Below the pieces are notes generated by a model. That model was not told where the DNA came from, did no database searches, and saw nothing but the letters and a program-made list of their open reading frames with translations. Position numbers and translations under genes: made by a program. 52,213 bases of DNA from contig JAZSKI010000024.1 in assembly GCA_045534775.1 (NCBI GenBank), forward strand, positions 1 to 52,213. Reading direction: 5' to 3'. Positions 43,823 through 51,317 of the stretch are shown one piece after another. How positions within the stretch are numbered: position 1 is the stretch's first letter; the number at the start of each line of letters is the position of its first letter. Source of the stretch: JAZOTK01 sp045534775. Lineage in GTDB: Bacteria; Bacillota; Clostridia; RUG12999.

Positions 43823-45178
43823 TTATACAATACCCTGAGCCATCATAGCGTTTGCTACTTTTTTGAAGCCTGCGATATTTGCGCCTGCTACCAGGTCATA
43901 GCCCAGACCGTTTTCTTCAGCCGCTTCTACGGAAACCTTATGGATATTAACCATAATGGATTTCAGCTTCGCATCAACCTCTTCGGCTGTCCAAGCGTAT
44001 CTCATAGAGTTCTGAGCCATTTCAAGAGCAGAAACAGCAACGCCGCCTGCGTTAACAGCCTTTGAAGGACCAACGATAATGCCCTTGGATTTAAGGAGAG
44101 CTACAGCCTCGTTTGTAGTAGGCATATTAGCAACCTCAATATAATATTTTACGCCGTTTGCGATAATCTTTTCAGCTTCTGCAACGTCGATTTCGTTCTG
44201 AGTTGCACAGGGCATACAAATATCAACCTTTACGCCCCAGGGTTTCTGACCTGCGAAAAATTCGCAACCGAATTTATCTGCATAATCCTGAGCGCGGTCA
44301 CGACCTGATGCACGCATTTCAAGAAGATAATCAAATTTTTCTTTTGTTGTAACACCTTCGGGGTCGTAAACATAACCGTCGGGACCTGAAATTGTAACAA
44401 CCTTACCGCCAAGCTCTGCAACCTTCATGGTTACGCCCCATGCCACGTTACCAAAGCCTGAAACTGCAACAGTTTTACCCTTTAAGGTATCGCCCATATG
44501 TTTAAGAACCTCGTCTGCATAGTATGTAGCACCAAAGCCTGTAGCTTCGGGTCTTATGAGAGAACCGCCGTATTCAAGACCTTTACCTGTAAGTACGCCG
44601 TTTTCCCAGCAACCTTTGATTCTCTTATACTGACCGTAGAGGTAACCGATTTCTCTGCCGCCTACGCCGATATCACCTGCGGGAACGTCAACATCAGGAC
44701 CGATATGTCTGTAAAGCTCTGTCATAAACGCCTGACAGAATCTCATAATTTCGCCGTCACTCTTACCTCTGGGGTCAAAATCGGAACCGCCCTTGCCGCC
44801 GCCGATAGGCAGACCTGTAAGGCTGTTTTTAAAGGTCTGCTCAAAGCCTAAGAATTTAATTACGCTGGAGCAAACTGTGGGATGGAATCTGAGACCGCCC
44901 TTGTAAGGACCTATCGCACTGTTGAACTGTACACGGAAACCCCGGTTAACCTGCACCTTGCCTGCATCGTCTACCCAGGAAATACGGAATGTTATCATTC
45001 TTTCGGGTTCAACAATTCTTTCCATAAGACCTGCCGCCTCATATTCGGGGTGTTTTTCAATTACGGGTTCAAGAGATTCAAAAACCTCTGTAACCGTCTG
45101 TAAGAATTCTTTTTCGCCGGCGTTACGCTTTTCAACGTCAGCATAAACTCTTTTTAAATATTCATTTTTAATTGCCAT
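43823..45178 (-). CDS. gdhA: Glutamate dehydrogenase, hexameric NADP type
   Basis: This 451-residue enzyme makes glutamate from 2-oxoglutarate and ammonia. The catalytic Lys129 is in 'GGGKGGSDFDPRG'; 'GGLRFHPTVCSSVIKFLGFE' and 'VSGFGNVAWG' (nucleotide-binding) are typical of the small hexameric class. Cofactor preference for NADPH is inferred from the family. It is a single gene with its own promoter, AGGAGG site and terminator. Confidence 0.96.
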   Translation of the reverse strand: MAIKNEYLKRVYADVEKRNAGEKEFLQTVTEVFESLEPVIEKHPEYEAAGLMERIVEPERMITFRISWVDDAGKVQVNRGFRVQFNSAIGPYKGGLRFHPTVCSSVIKFLGFEQTFKNSLTGLPIGGGKGGSDFDPRGKSDGEIMRFCQAFMTELYRHIGPDVDVPAGDIGVGGREIGYLYGQYKRIKGCWENGVLTGKGLEYGGSLIRPEATGFGATYYADEVLKHMGDTLKGKTVAVSGFGNVAWGVTMKVAELGGKVVTISGPDGYVYDPEGVTTKEKFDYLLEMRASGRDRAQDYADKFGCEFFAGQKPWGVKVDICMPCATQNEIDVAEAEKIIANGVKYYIEVANMPTTNEAVALLKSKGIIVGPSKAVNAGGVAVSALEMAQNSMRYAWTAEEVDAKLKSIMVNIHKVSVEAAEENGLGYDLVAGANIAGFKKVANAMMAQGIV

Positions 45179-45220
45179 TTTTATTACCTCCTAAATTAAT
45201 TTTTGTACCACAACGTTATA

Positions 45221-45249
45221 ATTATATCATAAAATTGCACACTATGCAA
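45221..45249 (-). promoter_or_regulatory. Sigma-A promoter for gdhA
   Basis: On the minus strand, TTGCAT (45249-45244) and TATAAT (45226-45221) are 17 bases apart, with the AGGAGG site 30 bases on. Confidence 0.7.
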
Positions 45250-45319
45250 TATATTTTTTAACATTTTTTTACTTTTTTTTGCAAAAGTAGTTCTGAAAAA
45301 TGTATTTTTTCTGTGGTGG

Positions 45320-46183
45320 TTATTCGGTTATCATAGTACCCACGCCGGCATCGGTGAATATTTCAAGCAAAATACAATGAGGCACTCTGCCGTCTATAAT
45401 ATGAACCCTTTTAACACCATGCTCGATAGCTTCAACGCAGCCTCTTGTTTTAGGTATCATACCGCCGGCTATGGTCCCGTCAGCTACCTTTTGCTCAACC
45501 TCACGGCAGGTCATAGAGAGGATTATGTTTTTGTCTTTATCCAAAATACCTTCAATATCCGTCAGCATAACCAGCTTTTCCGCCTTCATTGCACTTGCTA
45601 CGCTACCTGCCACCGTATCGGCGTTGATGTTATAGCTCTGCCCCTCATCATCAATACCTATAGGTGCTATAACGGGTATATAATCGCCTGTTGCCAGAAT
45701 ATCGAGAGCTTTGGAATTAATTGAAATTATATCGCCTACATAACCTATATCTATCTCGTTACCATCGGCATCCTGCGTCATTTTTTTACATTTTATAATA
45801 TTCCCGTCAATACCGCAGATACCTATACCGTAGCCGCCGTGTTTGTTTATCAGGGCAACTATTTCCTTGTTTGTCTTACCCACCAGTACCATCTGTGCAA
45901 TCTTGACAGTTTCCTCGTCGGTTACACGAAGACCGTTTATGAATTTACTTTCAATATTATACTGTTTAAGTGCACCGGAAATATCAGGACCGCCGCCGTG
46001 TACCAGAATTGGGTTCGCACCTACGTATTTCAGAAGAATTATATCCTCCATAACCGTATTTCTCAGCTCGTCGCTTATCATAGCGTTACCGCCGTATTTA
46101 ATTACGATGGTTTTCCCTCTCAGCTTCTGTATATAAGGCAGTGCTTCCGTCAGCACCTCCGCCTTTTTAATTAAATGCTCCAT
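45320..46183 (-). CDS. argB: N-acetylglutamate kinase
   Basis: This 287-residue amino-acid kinase performs step 2 of arginine synthesis. 'IVIKYGGNAM' near residue 25, 'VHGGGPDISGALK', 'GLRVTDEETVKIAQMVLVG' and 'GGMIPKTRGCVEAIEHGV' are typical. The latter 'GMIPK' and N-terminal helix suggest the arginine-sensitive hexameric form. The start at 46183 has AGGAGG just upstream; a longer reading from 46237 overlaps argC. It lies 10 bases after argC. Confidence 0.95.
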   Translation of the reverse strand: MEHLIKKAEVLTEALPYIQKLRGKTIVIKYGGNAMISDELRNTVMEDIILLKYVGANPILVHGGGPDISGALKQYNIESKFINGLRVTDEETVKIAQMVLVGKTNKEIVALINKHGGYGIGICGIDGNIIKCKKMTQDADGNEIDIGYVGDIISINSKALDILATGDYIPVIAPIGIDDEGQSYNINADTVAGSVASAMKAEKLVMLTDIEGILDKDKNIILSMTCREVEQKVADGTIAGGMIPKTRGCVEAIEHGVKRVHIIDGRVPHCILLEIFTDAGVGTMITE

Positions 46184-46193
46184 TTTCTGCCTC

Positions 46194-47237
46194 CTACATA
46201 TAATATCCAACCCGTTCAAGACCCGTATTTTCGGCAAGTCCGAACATAATATTTAAGTTTTGCACAGCCTGACCTGCCGCGCCCTTGATTAAATTATCTA
46301 TACAGGAAATTACTACGGCGCGGTTAAGTCGTTTGTCTACGCTTACGCCTATATCCACGAAATTCGAGCCTGTCACATAATGACTCTCAGGGAGTGTTCC
46401 TTCGTATACCCGCACAAATTGCTCATCTTTATAAAATTCTTTGTAAACCGCCGTCAGCTCTTCTGCAGATTTATATTCCTTCAGATTAGCATAGCAGGTA
46501 GCAAATATTCCGCGTTTCATAGGTACAAGATGAGGTGTAAAGGAAAGTACAATCTTCTCGCCCGATACATTTGAAAGCTCCTGCTCAATTTCCGAGGTAT
46601 GGCGGTGAGTTGCTATTTTATATGCCTTCATAGTGTCTGCACATTCGCAGAAATGATAGGCAGCAGCCAGCCCTCTGCCTGCACCCGTCACTCCCGATTT
46701 TGCATCTATTATGATATTTTTCGTCTCGCAAAGACCCTTTGCCAGAAGGGGCGCAAGACCGAGAATTGAACAGGTGGTGTAACATCCGGGGTTACCTATT
46801 ATATTTGTGGTTTTGATTTTTTCTCTGTGAAGCTCAGGCAGTCCGTAAACTGCTTTTTCAAGAATTTCAGGTGCGGGATGGCTGTCGCCGTACCACTCCT
46901 CATAGACCTTCACGTCATCATACCGAAAATCCCCGCTGAGGTCAATTATTCTAAGTCCCGCATTATATAAATCCGGAATTACCTCTTTAGATGCCCCGTG
47001 AGGTAGTGCCGTAAATACCACATCACATTTTTCCTTTGCCATCGCCACATCAAGACCGCTGCATTCCATATCAAACACACATCTCAGATGAGGATAAACC
47101 TCGGAAATTTTCTTTCCTACATAGCTGTTCGATACTATATATGTAATTTCAGTCTCAGGATGGGACAGCAGCAGCCTCACCAGCTCTATTCCGGCATAGC
47201 CCGTAGCCCCTAAAATGCCCACGCGGATTTTACTCAT
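46194..47237 (-). CDS. argC: N-acetyl-gamma-glutamyl-phosphate reductase
   Basis: This 347-residue NADPH enzyme carries out step 3 of arginine synthesis. 'GILGATGYAGIELVRLLLSH', catalytic Cys in 'GNPGCYTTCS' and 'SGVTGAGR' are present, and 'HRHTSEIEQEL' is typical. argC-argB is a common minimal pair; argJ and argD, usual companions, do not follow. It has its own promoter at 47277-47305. Confidence 0.95.
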   Translation of the reverse strand: MSKIRVGILGATGYAGIELVRLLLSHPETEITYIVSNSYVGKKISEVYPHLRCVFDMECSGLDVAMAKEKCDVVFTALPHGASKEVIPDLYNAGLRIIDLSGDFRYDDVKVYEEWYGDSHPAPEILEKAVYGLPELHREKIKTTNIIGNPGCYTTCSILGLAPLLAKGLCETKNIIIDAKSGVTGAGRGLAAAYHFCECADTMKAYKIATHRHTSEIEQELSNVSGEKIVLSFTPHLVPMKRGIFATCYANLKEYKSAEELTAVYKEFYKDEQFVRVYEGTLPESHYVTGSNFVDIGVSVDKRLNRAVVISCIDNLIKGAAGQAVQNLNIMFGLAENTGLERVGYYM

Positions 47238-47276
47238 TTATATCATAACCTTTCAAATTTGTATTATTATACATTT

Positions 47277-47305
47277 ATAATAGCATATCATTAATAAAAA
47301 TTCAA
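47277..47305 (-). promoter_or_regulatory. Sigma-A promoter for argC-argB
   Basis: On the minus strand, TTGAAT (47305-47300) and TATTAT (47282-47277) are 17 bases apart. I see no clear ArgR box, but a search would be needed. Confidence 0.55.
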
Positions 47306-47369
47306 GTGACTTTTTTAATAAAATTGCGAATTTTGACGATAAAATTTTCACTATTTTCCATAAATAAAA

Positions 47370-47396
47370 GAAGGTATTTACATTTTTTAACAGAAT
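47370..47396 (+). promoter_or_regulatory. Sigma-H-type promoter of the spoIIA operon
   Basis: GAAGGTATT (47370-47378) and ACAGAAT (47390-47396) match the sigma-H elements RNAGGAWWW and RNNGAAT with an 11-base spacer; the only mismatch is T for A after AGG. Bacillus subtilis spoIIA is transcribed by sigma-H, so the position fits. The first gene starts 68 bases downstream. Confidence 0.65.
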
Positions 47397-47463
47397 ATAT
47401 ATTTATTGGAAAATAGCAGAGAAGGAATTGTTTATGACTTATTGCAAAAGAAGGGAGAAATTT

Positions 47464-47781
47464 ATGTTGAATTTACAAATTTCAAGAAAACAAGATAAGC
47501 TTATTGTCGGAATTAAAGGAGAAATTGACCATCACAATTCATCTGTTATCCGCCAGAGCGTTGATATAGAAATCAAAAGCGGCGGTATCAGACATCTGGT
47601 GTTTGATTTTTCCGCACTTGAGTTTATGGATAGCTCGGGAATCGGAATTCTTATGGGAAGGTATAAGCTGATGGAGGCTTTAGGCGGCAGAGTCACCGTA
47701 AGAGGCGCCTGCACTTCTATTGATAAAATTCTACGGTTATCGGGGCTTGAAAAAATAATCAATATTGAAAAAACTGCGTAA
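47464..47781 (+). CDS. spoIIAA: Anti-sigma F factor antagonist SpoIIAA
   Basis: The 105-residue STAS protein is the switch that frees sigma-F in the forespore. The phosphorylated Ser58 is in 'LEFMDSSGIGIL' and matches the position in Bacillus. The start at 47464 has AGGGAG nearby; the 12-codon longer reading from 47428 is less likely. It is first in the spoIIA operon and is 20 bases from spoIIAB. Confidence 0.94.
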   Translation: MLNLQISRKQDKLIVGIKGEIDHHNSSVIRQSVDIEIKSGGIRHLVFDFSALEFMDSSGIGILMGRYKLMEALGGRVTVRGACTSIDKILRLSGLEKIINIEKTA

Positions 47782-47801
47782 ACACGGAAGGAGATTTTTA
47801 T

Positions 47802-48257
47802 ATGAACACAACAAATAAAGACAGAATGAAACTGGAATTCCCCGCAGATTCCGTCTATGAATCTTTCGCAAGGGTTGCGGTAGTATCATTTATTTCAAGG
47901 CTTGACCCCACCATAGCCGAAATAAGCGAAATCAAAACTGCCGTATCGGAGGGTGTGACCAACTGTATTATTCACGGCTACGGTGAAAAGGGCGGCACTA
48001 TTTACATAGAATGTGAAACAGAAAATAATTCTCTCAGAATTACAATTTCCGATACAGGATGCGGAATCAAGGATATAGCGCAGGCACGAACACCTCTTTT
48101 TACCACAAATCCCGATGGTGAGCGATCCGGTATGGGCTTTACCGTAATGGAAACCTTTATGGATTCGGTGGAGGTAAGCTCCCTGCCCGGTGCAGGAACC
48201 CGCGTTATAATGACGAAAACCATCGCCTCGGCAGAGGAAGGTGCTAAGTGTGGGTAA
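47802..48257 (+). CDS. spoIIAB: Anti-sigma F factor SpoIIAB (serine kinase)
   Basis: This 151-residue GHKL-type ATPase holds sigma-F inactive and phosphorylates SpoIIAA. The N-box 'VTNCIIHGYG', G1 'DTGCGIKD' and G2 'ERSGMGFTVM' are seen. GAAGGAG precedes ATG 47802. Its end overlaps the sigF start by eight bases. Confidence 0.95.
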   Translation: MNTTNKDRMKLEFPADSVYESFARVAVVSFISRLDPTIAEISEIKTAVSEGVTNCIIHGYGEKGGTIYIECETENNSLRITISDTGCGIKDIAQARTPLFTTNPDGERSGMGFTVMETFMDSVEVSSLPGAGTRVIMTKTIASAEEGAKCG

Positions 48258-48960
48258 AGATATTTTTGCCTTGATAAAAGAAGGACAGTCAGGAGATAAA
48301 TCGGCTCTTGAGGAAATTATTGTCTTGAATGAAGGCCTAGTATGGAGTATAGTCAAACGGTTTTCAGGCAGATTTTGCGAAACCGAGGATTTGTATCAGA
48401 TAGGCTGTATCGGACTGATAAAAGCGGTACAAAAATTTGATTTTTCAAAAAATGTTATGTTTTCAACCTACGCCGTTCCTATGATAATGGGCGAAATCCG
48501 CAAATTTCTTCGTGATGACGGCAGTATCAAGGTCAGCCGCAGTCTGAAAGAGCTTGCCGTCAGAGCAAGATATATTTCCGATAAAATAACCGCCGATAAA
48601 GGCTCACCGCCTACCCTTTCCGTGTTGGCAAAGGAGCTTGACGTATCTGAGGAAAATCTCTCACAGGCTTTATCCGCCTCCGCCTGCCCGCTGTCAATAT
48701 ATCAGCCCATAAGCGAGGACGGCGACATTACTGTTATAGATACCATAAACGACGAAGATAATTACGAGCTTATTATAGACAAGCTCACCCTCCGCGATGC
48801 AACCGCCGAGCTTCCCCACAGAGAGCAAAAGCTGTTGTATATGCGATATTACCGCAACCAGACCCAGTCCGAGGTAGCAAAACAACTCGGCATCTCTCAG
48901 GTACAGGTTTCGAGAATAGAGAAAAAAGTTATTGAAAAATTAAAAAAAGAAATTGTATAA
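48250..48960 (+). CDS. sigF: Sporulation sigma factor sigma-F
   Basis: The 236-residue sigma-70 family factor directs forespore-specific transcription. 'FSTYAVPMIMGEIRKFLRDD' (region 2-type), 'KVSRSLKELAVRAR' and a C-terminal helix-turn-helix 'QSEVAKQLGISQVQVSRIEK' are characteristic. The start at GTG 48250 is preferred because GAGGAAGG lies 10-12 bases upstream; GTG 48241 is closer to that site than usual. It ends the spoIIA operon. No spoVA genes follow. Confidence 0.95.
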   Translation: MGKDIFALIKEGQSGDKSALEEIIVLNEGLVWSIVKRFSGRFCETEDLYQIGCIGLIKAVQKFDFSKNVMFSTYAVPMIMGEIRKFLRDDGSIKVSRSLKELAVRARYISDKITADKGSPPTLSVLAKELDVSEENLSQALSASACPLSIYQPISEDGDITVIDTINDEDNYELIIDKLTLRDATAELPHREQKLLYMRYYRNQTQSEVAKQLGISQVQVSRIEKKVIEKLKKEIV

Positions 48961-48977
48961 ATTTTTTCCAAAACCCC

Positions 48978-49006
48978 TTGACAAACCGCAAAAAAGATGA
49001 TATAAT
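48978..49006 (+). promoter_or_regulatory. Promoter of tRNA-Trp
   Basis: TTGACA (48978-48983) and TATAAT (49001-49006) are 17 bases apart: a perfect consensus, typical of stable RNA. The tRNA starts 19 bases on. Confidence 0.88.
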
Positions 49007-49024
49007 GTACAGGTCAGTCAATAT

Positions 49025-49100
49025 AGGGGTATAGCTCAGTTGGTAGAGCAGTGGTCTCCAAAACCACGTGCCCAGGGTTCAAGTCCTTGTGCCCCTGCCA
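49025..49100 (+). tRNA. tRNA-Trp (anticodon CCA)
   Basis: This is a 76-base tRNA with encoded CCA tail. The acceptor stem pairs AGGGGTA with TGCCCCT (one G-U). The D arm contains AGCTCAGTTGGTAGAGC. The anticodon stem GTGGT/ACCAC encloses CTCCAAA, with anticodon CCA at 49058-49060. The T arm has GGTTCAAGTCC. Trp is decoded by UGG as in the standard code, consistent with the UGA stop codons used by genes here. Confidence 0.97.
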
Positions 49101-49103
49101 ATG

Positions 49104-49136
49104 TCGGAACAAGTTTCGCTTGTTCCGATTTTTTTT
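49104..49136 (+). terminator. Terminator of tRNA-Trp
   Basis: A perfect 10-bp stem, TCGGAACAAG (49104-49113) and CTTGTTCCGA (49119-49128), is followed by T8. Confidence 0.92.
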
Positions 49137-49217
49137 GCAAAAAATCAGTCACCCGCTTCACAGTTCCTCCTTTTTCCCACAAAATCTATGATTTTGCGGG
49201 ATGCCCTATGTGATTTC

Positions 49218-49247
49218 GGCTCAAACACTGTGTTTGAGCCATTTTTT
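49218..49247 (+). terminator. Second terminator-like hairpin after the tRNA
   Basis: GGCTCAAACA (49218-49227) and TGTTTGAGCC (49231-49240) form a 10-bp stem with a 3-base loop, then ATTTTTT. It has no gene directly upstream except the tRNA, so it may be a spare terminator or mark a lost gene. Confidence 0.65.
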
Positions 49248-49312
49248 ATTGCCAATTTTCAAGAGCAGTAATCTTCACTTTTTTGAGCATCAATAGCAAT
49301 TTTTAGTAAATT

Positions 49313-49432
49313 TTAATTATATTTCTGTTGACGGCGCATGGTCTTGAGACTCAAATCAATTTGCCTGAAATGAGCATCAATTTCGCATACGGTCGCATCC
49401 GTTTGCAAGCGTTCCGTCTGCTGCATCATCAT
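49313..49432 (-). CDS. Doubtful small reading frame (39 codons)
   Basis: A minus-strand frame from 49432 reads MMMQQTERLQTDATV, continues hydrophilic with Arg/Gln-rich residues and stops at 49313. AGGTG is upstream. Just before it, another frame (about 49620-49437) is open with an Ile/Lys/Glu helical stretch and ends near that AGGTG. I recognise no family in either. They could be remains of a mobile element or chance. The rest of 49137-49626 has only palindromes. Confidence 0.25.
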   Translation of the reverse strand: MMMQQTERLQTDATVCEIDAHFRQIDLSLKTMRRQQKYN

Positions 49433-49555
49433 TTTAGCATCACCTGATTTCGCCAATTCTGCCAATTTTGTCTATGGAGAGCAATTCTGCAAGAATATTT
49501 TTTAATTCTCGCAGAATATTTTTTGCCCAAATTAAAATCTCTTTTCTTTGTTTAT

Positions 49556-49576
49556 GCGTATCAAATTTTGATACGC
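49556..49576. repeat. 21-base perfect palindrome GCGTATCAAA-T-TTTGATACGC
   Basis: GCGTATCAAA (49556-49565) and TTTGATACGC (49567-49576) are exact inverted arms around one T. A weaker relative, TATCATATTTTGATA, is at about 50339-50353, near the same gene's other end. It could be a dimeric repressor site or an insertion end. There is no T-run. Confidence 0.45.
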
Positions 49577-49586
49577 CCAAAAGATA

Positions 49587-49610
49587 TGGCACGGATACTT
49601 CACCGTGCCA
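49587..49610 (-). terminator. Hairpin after the secreted B-repeat protein gene
   Basis: TGGCACGG (49587-49594) pairs with CCGTGCCA (49603-49610) in an 8-bp stem. On the minus strand it is followed by TATCTTTTG, a weak T-run. It lies 17 bases after the gene at 49627-50226. Confidence 0.5.
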
Positions 49611-49626
49611 ATTCTGTAGTTTATTT

Positions 49627-50226
49627 TCAATTCATTTCACCGACCACTTTATTTATGTCGCCATCTGAGTCTACTATTATTGTTTTTGTTTTACTTGGAG
49701 CTGCATAACCAAAACCTTCGATGTAGGCTTTATTTTTCTCTTGTATTATTTCATTTCGTATTTTTGTTTCCTCATCCGAGAGGTAGCAGGTATCCTTTGC
49801 CATGATTTCGTCATTTGGATTTACAGGTTCTTGTGGGTTAGGCTGCCACTTAGCGTACAACACGTCAGGCTTTGTGAATTTAAATGTTGTTACCTGATTC
49901 TGCTTTGTTCTTGGATCGGTAAACCATCCTTTGAATGTGTAACCGTATTTTGTCGGTACATAACATTCGAGGCTGATGCTCTCACCGTATCGTTTGGTTA
50001 TTGGCCTGATGAAGCTTCCACCATCCGATGCAAAGGTTAAGGTTACATTTCCTACGATTCCAAGCTCTTTGTCGAAGGTCACTCTGTACTTACTGAGCCA
50101 CCAAGGTTTTGCAGTTGCCGATACCGTTGTTGTCAGCAGCATAGTCACTGCCAATGCCGTACATAATACTTTTCCCCCAGGGGACCTTCTCTTGACACTT
50201 CGTGTCAATTCACCTTGTTTCTTCAT
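49627..50226 (-). CDS. Secreted protein with one InlB-type B repeat
   Basis: The 199-residue protein has a basic N-terminus, a hydrophobic signal segment (about 18-40, ending 'TTTVSATA'), then one Listeria-Bacteroides (InlB B-type) repeat at about 50-132: 'VTLTFASDGGSFIRPI', 'GYTFKGWFTDPRTKQN' and 'KPDVLYAKWQPN'. The C-terminal 65 residues have no clear fold. This repeat is a small surface module often found in adhesins and in proteins held at the wall. There is no anchor visible. The ATG follows TAGGAGATG. Confidence 0.72.
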   Translation of the reverse strand: MKKQGELTRSVKRRSPGGKVLCTALAVTMLLTTTVSATAKPWWLSKYRVTFDKELGIVGNVTLTFASDGGSFIRPITKRYGESISLECYVPTKYGYTFKGWFTDPRTKQNQVTTFKFTKPDVLYAKWQPNPQEPVNPNDEIMAKDTCYLSDEETKIRNEIIQEKNKAYIEGFGYAAPSKTKTIIVDSDGDINKVVGEMN

Positions 50227-50359
50227 AATCTTTCATCTCCTAAATTTGTATTTACCTTATCTAGCAACACAAACATACCACAGAAGAGAGGGAAAGTCTA
50301 CGAAGGAATTCGCAAACCGCTTTTCTTTGATTAATGTTTATCATATTTTGATATAGCAA

Positions 50360-50395
50360 AACCCTCTGAAATGAGTTTTATCATCTCAGAGGGTT
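50360..50395 (-). terminator. Terminator of the DUF805 unit
   Basis: AACCCTCTGA (50360-50369) pairs with TCAGAGGGTT (50386-50395), with ATGA/TCAT pairing inside. On the minus strand it is followed by TTGC after a TTTT run. Confidence 0.8.
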
Positions 50396-50430
50396 CTATG
50401 AAAGGCTTTACACAATAATTAAATTACTTG

Positions 50431-50784
50431 TTATCCAACGTATGTGTCTTTTGGATCGGCGCCGTATGTATTGGCACCGATTGTTCCTTCTTTGAGTGAG
50501 AATACCAAAAGGATGATTGCTCCAACGACTGGAACAAATGCGATTAAAAGCCACCATGCCGACTTATCAATATCGTGTAGTCTGCGGAACGACAGGGAAA
50601 GTTCAGGTATCACAATAAACAAACTGTATAAACCTGTGAGAAGCTTAATACCGATTATTCCATCAATTATTCCTAAGACAAATACGATAACGGCACTGAT
50701 AAGAGCAAACATCCAGTATTCTGTGCGTCTTGCTCTTCCGCTGAAATTGCAATAATTTTTAATTGCCTGAATGTACCAACTCAT
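50431..50784 (-). CDS. DUF805 membrane protein
   Basis: The 117-residue protein has three or four membrane helices and the DUF805 pattern: 'YCNFSGRARRTEYWMF' near residue 12, then 'LSLSFRRLHDIDKSAWW' near 65 and 'FVPVVGAIILLVFSLKEGT'. Its function is unknown. ATG 50784 has AGGAG upstream. It lies 15 bases after the lipoprotein gene. Confidence 0.92.
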   Translation of the reverse strand: MSWYIQAIKNYCNFSGRARRTEYWMFALISAVIVFVLGIIDGIIGIKLLTGLYSLFIVIPELSLSFRRLHDIDKSAWWLLIAFVPVVGAIILLVFSLKEGTIGANTYGADPKDTYVG

Positions 50785-50799
50785 AAAATTGCTCCTTTA

Positions 50800-51282
50800 T
50801 TAATATTCAATCTCTGAGCCGTGTTCTTTAGCAAGCTCTTCTAATGCTTTGTTATATTCGTCAAGAAGTTCAACAGCTTCTTCAAGCTTTTGGCTTCCTG
50901 CATTTATTGTTGCTTCATCCTGAGTTTCACAACCTTCAGAGAGAGCTTCAAAGCCTGTCTTATAAGTTTCCATCACCTTAACATATTTATCCTTTATTGC
51001 TTTAACTTCTTCTGTTTCAGGGGTAATGTCCTTGAGTTTTTCAAGTGAACCGTTTACAAGAGGAAGAAGTGTATCGTCAATACTTTTCTTAATAGCGGTA
51101 TCGTCCTCAAGAGTTTCCCATGTTCCAACTTCTGCAGTAACCTGTGTATACTCAGCATTAACTTCTTTCATCTCAACATTCAAGAAGTTTTCCAAATCAT
51201 CATAAACGGGATCTGAACCACAACCTGCAAGAAGTGTAACTGACATAACTACCATAAGTAAAAGTGAAAAAATCTTTTTCAT
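50800..51282 (-). CDS. Lipoprotein with helical domain, unknown function
   Basis: The 160-residue protein has a lipoprotein signal with lipobox LLAGC (cleavage before Cys about 21), then an all-helical Glu/Lys-rich domain: 'YDDLENFLNVEMKEVNAEY', 'KLKDITPETEEVKAIKDKYV'. It would be anchored to the outer face of the membrane. I do not recognise a family beyond that pattern. It is between an SLH gene and the DUF805 gene with gaps under 40 bases. Confidence 0.8.
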   Translation of the reverse strand: MKKIFSLLLMVVMSVTLLAGCGSDPVYDDLENFLNVEMKEVNAEYTQVTAEVGTWETLEDDTAIKKSIDDTLLPLVNGSLEKLKDITPETEEVKAIKDKYVKVMETYKTGFEALSEGCETQDEATINAGSQKLEEAVELLDEYNKALEELAKEHGSEIEY

Positions 51283-51317
51283 AACAATCTCTCCTATATC
51301 CTTAGATTAAATTTTTA

